Below are positions 26,713 to 39,296 of a stretch of 64,000 nt of DNA, piece after piece. Positions within the stretch are counted from its first letter, which is position 1. Every line of letters begins with the position of its first letter. The notes under the pieces were generated by a model. The model did no database searches and was not told the origin of the DNA. It saw only the letters and a list, made by a program, of their open reading frames with translations. This DNA is from Acanthornis magna (taxonomy: Eukaryota; Chordata; Aves; Passeriformes; Acanthizidae): contig JAWUZG010000056.1 in assembly GCA_036785705.1 (NCBI GenBank), positions 5,271,001-5,335,000 of the forward strand, given 5' to 3'. The translations under genes were made by a program, and so were the position numbers.

Positions 26713-29700
26713 TGTGTTTCTGCTACAACTGCTTCAATGTATCATTTAATTTCTCCTCCAGCTTCCGGAGCAAGCCCTATACACTACCATTATTATCTTA
26801 AATCAAACAACACATAATATAAATTCCCTGCATCACTGAAGTTTCCAATTTCTCCATGACTTCAATACTTGAACAACATTTAATGTCTCTCACTCTGAAT
26901 CATCGGACTCTGCACCTTCTGGTAGGAAACACCAGCAAAATTGGAGATATTAAGGAGAAATCCAACACACATGGCAGAATAGGAGGGATTTCTAAAAGCT
27001 GCTTATTAAATGCTGGGGTTTTTTAAACATTGTTGGGTCTTGGTTATGACTTTGTCTTAGAGGTATAATTGCATTAATTCTCAGCAAGGAAACAGAATTT
27101 CTTAACACTTTCTTCAGAGTCTTGATTTAGTCCGGATGAAGCTGTTAATAGGCTGAGGTCGGCAGAAGTGTCTGTGATTCCAGTGAATCCAGACACAATG
27201 AATGCATATTTTACTGGGTAAACCTGTGTATTTGAAGTCAGTGAGCCTAAACTGTGCAGCATAATTAGAGGAATGAGCCTCAGGTTGCTTTGTCAAAACA
27301 TTCTTTAATTGCTGGATTTTAGGATTATTGGATTAGAAGATTAGATGGGATGCCTGGAAATCTTAAATTGGAGCATCCAGTAAAGTAAGACTTCTCATGA
27401 ATCTGAGTTAAGATGTATCTATAAACCTCACAGTTTGTATAAATTGTTTTAGCAATTGTTCATAGATACTTTCATGGCAGGACAATATGGGCATGTTAAC
27501 TATGTTTTCTCTGACCCTTCTTTTTGAACACATTTTTTAATATTAAGGAACTTGGTAACTTTTCTTCATGACAATCTGCTGCCAACTCTCATGAAGCCGG
27601 GGTGCTAGAGCTGCTCTGAGCTGTCTGTGAATCACTCAGCCTCCTTGTCCATAGGATCTAAAGGAATCCTGATACCAACTGGACACTGCATGGCCTCCAC
27701 CTACAGTGTGTGCATATTACTGAATTACCTCATGATCAGTAAGCACATCCTGGCATTCCTGCAGGAGTTACTCTGTTGTCAGTTCATTGTGCTTTGTACA
27801 AACAGTGTCTCTGAGCCACAACGTGGTGCACTACAGGTGCTCTTCTTTTTTCTCAGTGCAATAGCAAGTGTGGAGTCTTCAAACACAGTACACAGAAAGT
27901 TATTCCGTCATTCCAGCTTATCTCACTTCCAGGGAACACTTAGTACTTCACTCAAAGTTTCTGTCATAAAGATTTCTCCAGCTGCTGGTTCTCCCCTGCT
28001 TGGTCCAACATGTCACATATTGCACATATCAGCTGTGAAAACCACGAGAAATATATGTGTGTATGAGTAGAGAAGTAATGGCTCAAGGATAAATAGATGA
28101 CCATATAGGAAGGAAAACTTCAGGCCATGGTTCAAATCCCCCTTAAGAAAAATGCTATGAAGTTGGTCGTGTCAGTATTGAACAGGATTGCCTGGTAAAT
28201 TCTGCAGGAGGTTCTGAAGCCATGGGTTGAGTCTGGATGTTTCAAATGGGACAGTTAATGTAAAGTACTACATCACTCTTTGCTGAGATGGTTTTGTAAA
28301 AGTATTAGGAAGATTAATTTTAATTAGTACATTAAAGACTTTTGAAAGTTAGTAGTAGGACTTTGTCATCAAATTTTGTGAAGCAAACAGAAGAGGTCTT
28401 CTGCTCACAAGCAATATGGAGACAGCGGTGCTAACCATATTCTCAAGCCATTAACAGAATAGTCATCACCACTTCAAAGTATTCCCATACCACTTTATAT
28501 TTACACTGCTAAAATGACAGCATCCAAAATAAGAGCCAAGGCACTGAAGTGTCCCAGTGCAATGAAGATCACGACTGTCTGAACAGAAGGATCAATATGG
28601 GAAGGTGTAAATCGTATTCTTGTTTTTGGGGTCAAAAACCAAAATACTTTGGTACAATTTTGGCATCTTTTAAAATCAATTTGTATTTTTGTCATTGATT
28701 TCCACAAAGCCATAACCATTCTTTTTTGGGTCTGACAGACCTGTGAGGATTTAACAAACTTGAATAAACAGAATTATACGTAGTCACAGCTTTCATATTT
28801 TCAAATTGAAACTGTAGGAATAAAAAAGATAACAGTTTATCACTTTCTTCTTGGGTAACAGAGGTCTAAAAAAATAAATGCTCTCACTGAATTCCCATTA
28901 TTTCAAAAATTTTTAGATGAGGTAGCACAGAGTTCTCCAACTTCCTTTAAAATAGTGATCCGTGTTTCTGTTTAACCCAGGGACTGATGAAAATGCTTTT
29001 ATTATCAGGTACCATAAAAGAAGGAAATAAATAGCTCAACAGACATTCAGTGGGGTACATTTTTTTCTGTTTCATGGGTAGCTGCTCACTACTGTTGACT
29101 GGAAAAGAAAGTACCTGCAGAAGCCCTTTGGATGCCCAGAATGAAAAGGCAGCCTGACAAAGCCTTGTCCAAGAGTCAGAAGCAGGGGAGTCTCTGGCAC
29201 TGACACGAAAGGGAGCTCAGTGTAGGGCAGGCCTTTTGCCAGCATGGCCTCAGCCTGCTAGCAGAGACCGTGCTCCTCAGGTTCTGTTTTCCCACATTTT
29301 TCACCAGTGTAGCTATACTGTCTTCAAAGAATATTCCTCACGTGCACCAGTTTAAGTCTGATCAGAACACAGCCTTTGTTTAACTACCTGTCCTCCTGAT
29401 GCTCTTAATTTTGTGAGACAGTGCAGCAGAAGTCCTACACAAAAAGTTGGAGCACATAGCCTGTAACTAGGGACAGAAGCAGGCACGAACCGCTTCCCAC
29501 CCCCATGGACACACCATGCCCTCACATGGAATGTAAACTGGAGGCCTTGAAATCCCTGGCCTGTTGTGAATTGCTCCCAAACTGCATGATACCAACCACA
29601 CATGATTTGGGGGTCACTAGAACTGCTGCTAACTTTTTGTTGGCTTTTTTGGCTTCTTTGCCCCTTAAAAGACATACAAGATACAGCCCTAAAGGTTTTA

Positions 29701-30706
29701 TATTATCAGAAATTTACAGAAAGAGAAAAAAGTGTAGGAAGTTCTACAGTTAGTGTGTGAATCCTGCCATTTATATTATAGAAATACTTTTGTAATCAAA
29801 AATATCCGTGCCAGAAACAGTTTCAGGTTTCTTTGGTATTTAGAAATCCTTTGCTAAACAAAGTAAAAATGAATGATAAACAAAATTGAGTTTCCTTTGA
29901 GCCTGATGTTCTTGCAGCTGCACTCCACTTTTAAGAGTAACCTATTAGCAATTAATTTAGAATGACACTGGCAAGCAGTCCCCAGACTTTAATTAATATC
30001 TCTTTGACAAGCTCGTAATCTTTCTAGTTAATAAAGCCTCCGTTAAATTAGTTTAACTCTGATTTCACTTACCGTTGTAAGCAATCGGCATCAAATCTAG
30101 GGTACTTAACAGTACTTTCTCATTTCAAATGTCTTTAGAAGGAGAATTTATGGTTAGATTTTACAGAGTAGAAAGAGTATTTGATGAAGGTCACCCTCAA
30201 TCCAGTGGCAGAGCTGGAAAGAAAATCTTGGTTCCCGCATGCCCTTCTGTTGTGCAATTGATTAAGCAATGGTGCTGTCTCCTGTCTTAGTATCTTGCAA
30301 GGAAAGGATTAAATTCTGATTCCAAGTCATATAATTGATTCTTTTCCTTTATGCCAATATCAAGATCTTAGAAAGCTACAGTACAGTACTGTAAATATAA
30401 TATCGTGAGTCATTGTCTGTAAAAGTTACTTAAATAATAAGTATCAGTATAGGACAATGTAGGGATCAACTTCTTATTTAAATTTATATTCTTAATATAT
30501 TTCTGAAAACTTTGCCCTTAAAATTCTGTGTCAGTTTTACCCATATGTCTCAAAAGCAGAACCAATCTACATGAGAACCTTATGCAGCCACGTTACCATG
30601 TCCTGTGGAACAGGAGATAATACTGTGCATTGGAAAAGATGCTGAGATAAAATCTCCTTTGACCTCTTGGTAAGTCAACAATTTTATATAAATGTAATGA
30701 AATATA

Positions 30707-30735
30707 CTCTCTCTCTCTCTATATATATATATATA
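30707..30735. repeat. Compound (CT)7(AT)7 microsatellite
   Basis: Seven CT units run directly into about seven AT units. The sequence is likely to be length-variable. Confidence 0.9.
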
Positions 30736-32689
30736 CGCCTGTTGCATATGTAAAAAATCAGCTGTAATGAGGTAATTTTTGATATGTAATATCACATCAA
30801 CCTACCTTTCTTTCTACTTTGACTGCAAAATAAATTAAGAGTTGCACAAATTACTGTCAGGCTTTGAGTCTGATAGGTTTTTTTCCTTGAATTGAGAATT
30901 TCCTTGAATTTCCTTGAATTTTTTCCTAGAATTGAGAAAATTCAGCTTCCAGAGTGTGAAGTTTTAAACTTATTAAATCTACAAAGAAAGGGCATCTTTT
31001 CATTTTAAAGTTAATCAGTGTTTTGTACCTAACAAACAACTGTAAGAAATACCTGTGTAAACATTAAATTACTCTGCCATAATGTACTGCCAAGGGAGAC
31101 TGAAGTAGGATCTTTTTTGAAGGTAGTTTTTGCCGAGTGAGGATATTATAGCCTTTGAATTTGCTGATTCACAGGGATGGCTTACTGTAGTATTTATTTT
31201 TCTTGTAAGATGAAGCTTGAAGTGAAAATGAGGTATGAAAAAACAAGATTTGTTTGTTAGTCTCCTTCATCTTAAATGAAATGTAAAAGCTTAATTTAAA
31301 AATCTGTCTCATTAACAAGGACTAAGATAATTCAGATGGCTGAGAAAGCTCAGTTATATATGCAACTTAATTGAGATCCCAAGGCTAGGAGACATCTCAT
31401 CACCTCTAGAAATCATGGACAGTCTACACACTCCAAAACTATTTCTCTAGAACATATAAAACTGAAAATGGCATGTCCCAAACACTCCTTAGAACAGTTT
31501 TAGTAGCAATAGGCATGAGCCTGTACCACTGCCTTTGTACAAAGAAGTTATTTTGTGTTTCTTCTTTGTTCTTTGTTTTTTTCTCTTCTTAAGTCATCAG
31601 GAGGAAAAAGAGATGAAACAGGTATTACCTAGTGAAAGTGCAAAAAATGTTTTCAGCCAGTAGTATATTCTTCAGCTGAATTTCTACAATTTTTCCTTAA
31701 GCTCTTGCTGCCTTTGTCAGTATTGACATGCTGAACTAGAGGCCTTATTGCTATTCCTATGTTTCTGTGGCAAGGATAATTCCATCCCAGAAGTCACAAA
31801 CCAGAAAATAGTTTCTTCCAATGAAACACCAAAAGAAACACAACATGAGATCTTCCTCCTTTCTCATGCGTGTTAACTGTAAAAAGTTTCTTTGCTCGGA
31901 ATGTGGCTCTGATTACATTTCTCTATCCCAAAATAAACATGGTGCAAAAGAAAAGGATATAGGGAGGGGGGAGAGCCTGTCAATGGGCCACCCTCAGGAA
32001 ACCTCACAAGATCTACTGTCTGTCTATGCAAGCCATGGAAGAGCCAAGGAAGTTATCCCAGCTTGGTGGTCTTATTCTTAATTAAAACAAATGAGGCTCT
32101 TTCAGCTGCTGCAGATAAATATTTGATGAAAAGAGACAGGGACAGATGTCGAAAAACTGTAGTAAATAAAGAATAAGACCAGGAGAGCAAATGTTACAAC
32201 AGTATTTTATATTTTAAAAAATCACTTTACAGATTTCTGTCAAATGTCTAATTTTACTAAGCTCATTCCATAAGTGGGAAAGCTAATTCTTCGTTTTTTT
32301 TTTTTGAAGTAGAATTAAAATACAAGCGTGTATAGATAATAAAAATTTTAAGTCAACTTGTTGCATATTATATGGTTAAAATATAAACCATATAATGGGC
32401 CATTGATGAGACAGAAAACTTCAAAGTAATTTGTACACTTCCATGGGAGTTTATGTTGATTGTAGAGTTTTGCTCCAAAGTTTATGTTAAGGATGCACAG
32501 TGAGCAGGTGCCTAGAAAATATAATAGAAACATCCTTGTTGGAAAAATCTGTCATAATATTTTAAGTCCTATCCTTTATTAATGGTTAATTTTATGAGGT
32601 GAATTCAACCTTTTCCTGTAGTTGCAGTTGTACTTACGAGTATGCTTGGATCTAACTTCAAACTTCACCTTGCCCTCAGTGGGGTTTTA

Positions 32690-32735
32690 TACAGGATGAC
32701 CTCCAAAGGTCCCTTTCCATTTCAGTTACTCCATG
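32690..32735 (+). mobile_element. CR1 LINE, 3' tail fragment
   Basis: CAGGATGACCTCCAAAGGTC then CCTTTCCATTTCAGTTACTC matches the CR1 3' end (consensus like AGATGACCTCCAGAGGTCCCTTCCAACCTCAACCATTCT), with the terminal octamers decayed. It is a very short, old, 5'-truncated copy. Confidence 0.65.
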
Positions 32736-35700
32736 TCTTGAGAGCATTGGGTGCAAATTAGTTTACCTTTTAGCAAAAACATTTTTAGCATTCTATGAAA
32801 AAAACTGATGTAATGGAATTAACTTAAAAGTAGGCCATAAAAGCAAGCTGAGTCATGAAACAGAGGGAAAATCTCAGTAGTTGGCTCTTTCAATATTAAC
32901 ATCTTCATTGTTAGCATTATATTGGCATTGCCTGTTAGTTTAAGGTCTGATCTTGCCATTCCTGGGTAAAATGGATGTTTCCATTGAGTTCAATGTAAAT
33001 TACATATCTGAGTGACAAAGAACTGATTTTATCAGTAGGCCTTACAGAACTGCTGAGAGAATGGGAACCACAGGAGTTTCAATGAAAATATTTAAACATC
33101 ATAGGGTGATTTTGGGTCACCAGAAGCTGGATAAATTGGTATAATCTGAATCCAGAAAATATAAATACTGGAGTTATGAGTGAATGGAGTCCTGAAATAT
33201 ATACTGGACTCTGAAGATTGTTGAGAAGAATGAGTAAAATGTTGATTGACTGCAGTGCATCAGGGTCTGTGTGGGGATACTGTGGAGCTGGAGTCCGACA
33301 GTAGGCACAGGTGAAAGCAGAGCAACATCCAGTGACATGAAATAAAAGTTAACAGATGAGAGATGAGGAACACATTTCAAACACTGACGAAAAGAAACCT
33401 TAAACTGCAACAAACTTTCCGTGATTGGAGGAAATTAAATCAATCTAGAATTCTAATTACTGGGTAAATTGAGAGGTATGGTCCTCTATAAAAACTACAG
33501 GAGACACTTTGTAGTTTGCAGAAAGTCAAAATAAATGATCACAATTGTCTCTTCTGGCCATAGCACCTGTAAATTTCTAGTGTTCAGCATAATATTGTAT
33601 CCCAGGCCTCTAGAGATTTTCTGAAGCTGACACAAAACTCCTAATCCATGGGTCATGCAAAACACCTGCTCTTCCCATTGTTGCAAAATTCAGACAAAGC
33701 CAGGTAGTCTCAAGTACACTTGATAGTCTCAAGTGCACACCAACGAGACAGGTAGCTTTTAATTTGAGGATCAAACATAAAGAACTCAATAGCAACCTTG
33801 CTTGGGTGCCAATTTACTTGTGATCTGACAGAACCAATCCGAACCCAACAAGCTCCCAGAGATAACAGTTTGTCAATTTTCCATTTCAAAGGCAGCATGA
33901 TAACTGAAAGCTTCCAGATGTATCACATGGAAATCAAGCTTGCAGCAAGCAGCAAACTTTCTGATAAAGGCCTAAGCCTAATTCTATTGAAGTCAATGAC
34001 AAACCCCAGCAGATTTCAATAGAAGTTGAACAAGGCTCAAGGTGAGAAACATCTCTGAGAACAGTTATAATCAACTCAATCCCCAGTTAGGACAGTAAAA
34101 TGTGAGAGGATTTTTTTTGTGAGCAGTGCCCGAGTTGAGAATTCACAAAGAGTGAGTTGCAAGGATCTGTGACACTGAGCATTTGAAGGGACGCTTGCAG
34201 AAGCTGGTAGGATTTGGCAAGGTCAGCATGCCCCCAGTTAGCATGGCATTGCCATGCCCACTGAGAGCTTACATGGAACCTGACAGCGGTTACCCTCTTT
34301 ATTTAGCCCCAAGCAATCTCCAGGCTGTCAACAGAAGCTGCAGCCAAACTGTTGTACTGGAGCATAAACACACAGAGTGTGGCTGATGAAGCAATAAATG
34401 AGTGGGCAGAGCAGGGGCAAAAACTTTGCCTCTTTTGTTTAAGCAAGTGTAAGGACTGCAAAATGTACAATGCCACATCTATGGCATGCCCAGTGCACAA
34501 CATGAGAGAGGCAGGGAATTGATACACATCTGCCTCTGAATGTCTCTGAAGGTGGCTGCAGCTACAATGGGATTCAGTCTCAGATCAACAAACAGTGGCT
34601 CCTCTGGATTCCCATGCACCTGTTGCAAAAAAACAGTCAAAATACCTGTACACCAGTTCTCTGCCACTGGAGCAATCTCCAAGTAGCATTGTCATTCACA
34701 CAGGCAGGAATTGAGCAATTTCTTTAAGGAACTTCCTTTCTATTTTTCAGAGTGAAAAGGAAATGGATGGGAGACATGTTTCATGCTCCTAATCGTAAGT
34801 GACATGTTTTATAGAGATCTACTTCTGTAAAGACTTCTGTGATGGGTGAGAAAGAAGCAAAGAAGGAAAAAAGAAATTTCCAATTTCTTGTTAAAAAAAA
34901 TGTAAGGAGAAGGCCCCAGAATGATATTCACTCCTCTGTCTCCGTTACAGATCAGGTTAAGGCAGACAAAATGAAAAGACTTACCAAGGTTATGCTACAC
35001 AGTCAGGATTTAAACTCAGAACTTCTGAACACAACCCCAGTGCCTGAGCCACACATTCATTTTCTTGTCTGTATTCCCCCACAATCTTAGCCATGTGGCC
35101 ACTGTTGGTGAAATGAAAAACAGGTGCAGATCCATGAACAGATGGGAGACCAGCCCTGGCTGATCTCTGGAGGATAATACAACGTTGTTTTCCAGCAAAG
35201 AGGATTCCAAACCACAGAGGCAGCACCCCTGCCCTAAAACTAAAGCTGCTCTGTCTCACACTAAATGTTATCTCCACCAGCCCAGCAAGTGGGAGTTTTG
35301 AGGAATGGTCTGTTGTCTATCAGCAAAGGACACTGCCTCACTGACCTCTCAGATTTGCGATATTGACATCTCTGTTTTTCAGGCATGCTTATAAAGATTG
35401 TAGAAGACTGATTGCAATTCCATTCTTAGCAGTAACTGCAGCCAATGTTTCTAAGTTGCTGGAACATGAAATTTCTTCCCTTGAGTAGACATCTTTGGAA
35501 TGTCTAACTCTCAAAAAATGCCATTAGTCAAATGCAGCCTCTTTCTCTGGGAAAATCACTAGTGGTATGGGACAAATCTCCAGGTAAGATGAATAATGTA
35601 TTTGTTCTGGGTCTGTAAGGACAGATCAACTTTAGATTTCCAGTTCATGGGGAGGTGATGGCTTACTCCACAATAAGAGGTTAAACAGAGAACTTGGACT

Positions 35701-35957
35701 GCTTTCTTAATGGGAGAGTGATAGTAGATGACTAACAGGGAAATTGCCTGGGCCTAAGCACAGGATGGAGTGTGGAGTATTCCCTGCCTTCTGTGACCCA
35801 CAGTTACCTCCCTGCATGGCACAAGACACATCTCCCCTCCATGTGTCACCTGACACAGCAGCCACAGGTGCCAGAGAAGGCAGGGCAGTCCTCACCTTGC
35901 ACAGAGCACAGCCCAAGAGAAAAGCACACGCAAGAGGACAGGGGGTGTTTCTTAAGA

Positions 35958-36278
35958 TAGAATCGTTTGGATTGGACAGGGCCTCTAAAGGTCATCTAGT
36001 CCAACCCTCCTGGATGTGAGCAGGGACATCTTCATCTAGATAAGGTTGCTCAGTGCCCCATACAACCTGACCTGGAAGATTTCCAGGGATGGAGCATCTA
36101 TCACCTCTCTGGGCAACCTGTTCCAGTGTTTCACCACCCTCATTGTAAAAGAATTCTTGCTTATATCTAGTCTGAATCTACCCTCTCTTAGTTTAAAACC
36201 ATTCTGCTTGTCCTATCACAACAGGTCCTCCTAATACTTCAGCTTAGGTGCTACTGGGTCCAGCTTTCTCATAGGTAT
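35958..36278 (-). mobile_element. CR1 LINE fragment (3' part)
   Basis: About 320 bases align by eye to the 3' part of CR1, with the element's sense strand on minus. The 3' terminus is at the left (AATCGTTTGGATTGGACAGG, GGTCATCTAGTCCAACCCTC). The inner part contains the well-known 'CTCTGGGCAACCTGTTCCAG' and 'CACCACCCTCATTGTAAAAG' segments, which encode the last residues of the CR1 ORF2 protein. No intact reading frame remains. Near 36237 the match is disrupted by a small insertion or divergence. Confidence 0.92.
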
Positions 36279-38140
36279 TTTTTACTTTGTGCAAAAACAT
36301 TCCTTTAGTGCTGTGTCCAAGAGAGATTATTTGTCCTGGCTTAAACTGCTTTTCAGCAAAATAATAACTGTTCCCTTGGGCCAAGACATTTGAAGACAAC
36401 CTGTTTCCTTAGACTCTATTTGGGGCACAAAACCTGATTTACAACAGTAGGCCAAAACCACATTGCTGACATGCATGTATCCTGCTCAACTGTAAATCAA
36501 ATTCATTGGGAAAATCTATCTTCTCCAAGTGTTAGTCAAGTTTTGATGGGAAACATTTTCCACAGATGACACAAACAGAATTAAACAGCAGAGACCACCC
36601 AGGGCACTGGGAATTTCAGACTTCTTGGCCTCAGTTTCTCTGATTTGTTCTTCTCAGCTTCATGTGTGCTCTTTGAGACAGAAAAGAGCATTTCCTTCAT
36701 TTTGAGCTAGTATCTCTCTTCCAGTGAAACATTTGTGAAAGCAGCTGGTCCCAGAGGTGGAATGTTCCAAAATCCCATTTTGGAGCCAAGTACGTACGTT
36801 ACAGAGTCAGTCATGACACCACTTTATAGAGAACAGACAATGAGTTTTGGATCTTGTGAGTACCTTTTCTCCCTGCAAGTAAGTTCCCTTCCCCCATTCC
36901 TTTGGAAACATCTCAGTCTGTATTGGAAACAGAGGATGTAATTTATTTTTATCGCCTTCCCTGTCAAACTGGCCAACTGCCACAGGGTTCTGCTTTCAGA
37001 TGTAGCAAGAGACAGGAGAATCACAGTGAAGAACCATTCATTTCAGTGGCTCCTCCTCTGTTTCCTTATCTTATTTTGAGGCTACCTACTGTGCTGTCTT
37101 ATCACTCTTTCTAATCCTGCGAAACTTCTCTGCAACTTGACCCCTCTGCGGAAAGAGCTGACCTGCTTAGACCTCCCTGCTTCTCTAGTGCTGCTCCCAT
37201 CCCCACAGAGCGTGTTGCTCCTTCCTTTGTTACTGTAGGGCTCCTTTTTCACTGCCTGTCTTACCCCTCACTCCTCTTTTTCCTAGCTCCTCGCACTGCA
37301 TTACATTTCCTAGCTGAATGTACATACAGCTGTGTGGCCTCCTTGGGGTATGTGCAATTTCTCACTGTCCAGCCTGCCCTTTGATGTCTGCTGAAGAAGG
37401 ATACATCTTCTTTTCCATCTCTTCACATGTGCCTATTAATTACTCTCTTCAGAGGGACTGTTTACTGACTATCACTCTGTTTACAGTTGAATACAGCTAA
37501 ACATTTGGTCTTCACAGTTCCCCTCTTCTACACCACCCACCCAGTTTCTTCCCAATTGTTGCAAAGATGTCTCCTAATGGCTTTATAAAGGCACAGATAC
37601 AATGTACTCACATCCCACACCCAGCCTCCTGCTCCAGAATACTGGGTTTGCTTCACTCACAGAGAAGCAGAGAAAGAAGCTATATTGATGTCTTTGTCTT
37701 CAGGCCCCGAACAGAAGAGAAGCAGTGAAGTTTCTGTTGCACAGATTCCTACCCTGGCTGCTGTAGAAAACCCAGAAAGATCTGCCAGCATCAGACTCAT
37801 GACCCGTGAAAAAACAATACAAACCCAGTATGATGTACAGAAGTGTGCCCACTGAAATGAGAAGGGCTATCCTGTGCATAAACTGTGCATATGTCTTTGT
37901 GGGATCAAGGGCCCGTGGGCAGAGGGAATTTTAATAGGCTAGGGAGGAAAACATTACTCTAGCAAATGTGCACAAGATAGCTGTATGGTTATAATGTAGC
38001 AGCTCAGATCTAAGATGAAAATTTCTTCAGATTTCCTTCTCATTCCACATAGAGCTTAAAATATTACTAAATAATAAGAAATAAATGAAAAACAAATGTG
38101 GGATAAATTATGGGTTTTTTCCAATAAACAGATTATAGTC
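36279..38140. other. Intergenic spacer between two CR1 copies
   Basis: No supportable gene or repeat. The small ORFs present, up to 70 codons, are unremarkable. Confidence 0.6.
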
Positions 38141-38570
38141 AATCATAGAATCATGGAATGGTTTGAGTTGGGAGGAGCTGACTTCTAGCCCCCCTGTTAT
38201 GGACAAGGACACCTTCCACTAGACCAGGTGGCTCAGAGGCCCATCCAGCCTGGTCTTGAACACTTCCAGGGATGGGGCATTCACAGTTTCTCTGGGCAAC
38301 CTGTGCCAGTGCCTCACCACTCTCATGGGGAAGAATTTCTTCCTTACATCTAATCTCAACCTGCTCTCTTTCAGTTTAAACCCATTACTCTCTGTCTTGT
38401 CACTACACATCCTTGAAGAAATTCCTCTCCAGCTCTCTTGGAGCCCCTTTAGGCACTGGAAGGTGCTGTAAGGTCTCCCCAGAGCCTTCTTCAGTCTGAA
38501 CAACCGCAGCTCTCTCAGCCTGTCTCCGCCGGAGAGAGCTCAGCTCCAGCACTCAGAGCTGCTTTGTGGA
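38141..38570 (-). mobile_element. CR1 LINE fragment with ORF2 C-terminal remnant
   Basis: A better-preserved CR1 copy, about 430 bases, in the same minus orientation as the one at 35958. The 3' end is at the left (AATCATAGAATCATGGAATG, TTTGAGTTGGGAGGAGC). A 94-codon open frame on minus (38219-38503) reads through the end of ORF2 and shows motifs such as VRHWHRLPRE and PSLEVFKTRLDG, characteristic of the CR1 ORF2 C-terminus. The 5' end is lost, so no endonuclease or reverse-transcriptase core remains and the copy is inactive. The surviving open frame suggests it is younger than the other CR1 pieces here. Confidence 0.94.
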
Positions 38571-39251
38571 AGAGGCAGCTGCTGCTTCACCTGATCGAGG
38601 CATCCCAGCACCGGCCCTGGGAGGAACAGAAGCTTTAAGCTCCATAGTTTGGAGATCCTATCTCACACAACAGAAACGTGGGGTGGGGTGGGGCAGCGAA
38701 GGACCAAGGAAGGAAGCTCAGGAAAGCCTGTGGAAGCATGCACAGCCAGCTCAGTTTGCAGAGCCTCCCAGCTGAAAAGTCGAGGGGTACAGAAACATGA
38801 GAATTAACCTGTGTGTGGTGATTTTTCATCAGTTATCCCAGGGAGGCAAAACAGCCACACCAAAAAAACAGATGGCAAAGCCTGACATGTGTCAGTTTTG
38901 GTGTCATTCACACTCTTTTCCCTGATACTCCTGTAAACGCAGAATCTTCATTTATATCCAAAACACTTTATAATGAGCGCTTTATTGACACATTTGTTCT
39001 ACTTCTATATAACAGGATAATGATGAACAGCTGGCTACAGATAATGACAGGCACTAATTTATATTGGGTTACTACCTTCAGATTCTGTAGGCTGTTACCA
39101 TTTTTTCTTTTAATTTTAGTATTCTTGCCCTCTGTTGTACTAGCATTTTATGATGCCCATATTTACTATCCTTGTGTGCTAGAAAAGGAACAAGCATTTT
39201 AAAAGCTTTATGTTTAATTACACTTTCAGCTATTAATTAGACACATAAACA

Positions 39252-39296
39252 AATTAAATGTACATTTAATTAAATGTTACCCATTTAAATGGGTAA
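39252..39296. repeat. Two adjacent perfect 20-bp palindromes
   Basis: AATTAAATGTACATTTAATT occupies 39252-39271 and TTACCCATTTAAATGGGTAA occupies 39277-39296. Each equals its own reverse complement exactly, and only five bases separate them. They lie in TAAT-rich sequence, with TTAATTAG-type words near 39231 and 39350. Confidence 0.9.

Larger units (their letters stand above)
8050..35957. other. Intergenic stretch between the CpG island and TCF12, left part
   Basis: About 28 kb without a supportable gene. ORFs of up to 147 codons (27627-28070) show no recognisable domain, no splice context and no codon signature, and look like chance. The stretch holds two short CR1 3' tails, simple repeats, a CTCF-like site, a GC-rich repeat-like block and a possible old interspersed repeat, each listed separately. 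In mammals this interval carries lncRNAs, but none can be asserted here. Confidence 0.6.

Noticed and set aside
27627..28070. 147-codon plus-strand ORF
   Set aside because: No recognisable motif, no promoter or splice context. A single ORF of this length is expected by chance in about 64 kb.
38680..38693. GGGGTGGGGTGGGG run as a G-quadruplex
   Set aside because: Only three G-tracts are close together. A fourth tract is missing, so an intramolecular quadruplex is doubtful.
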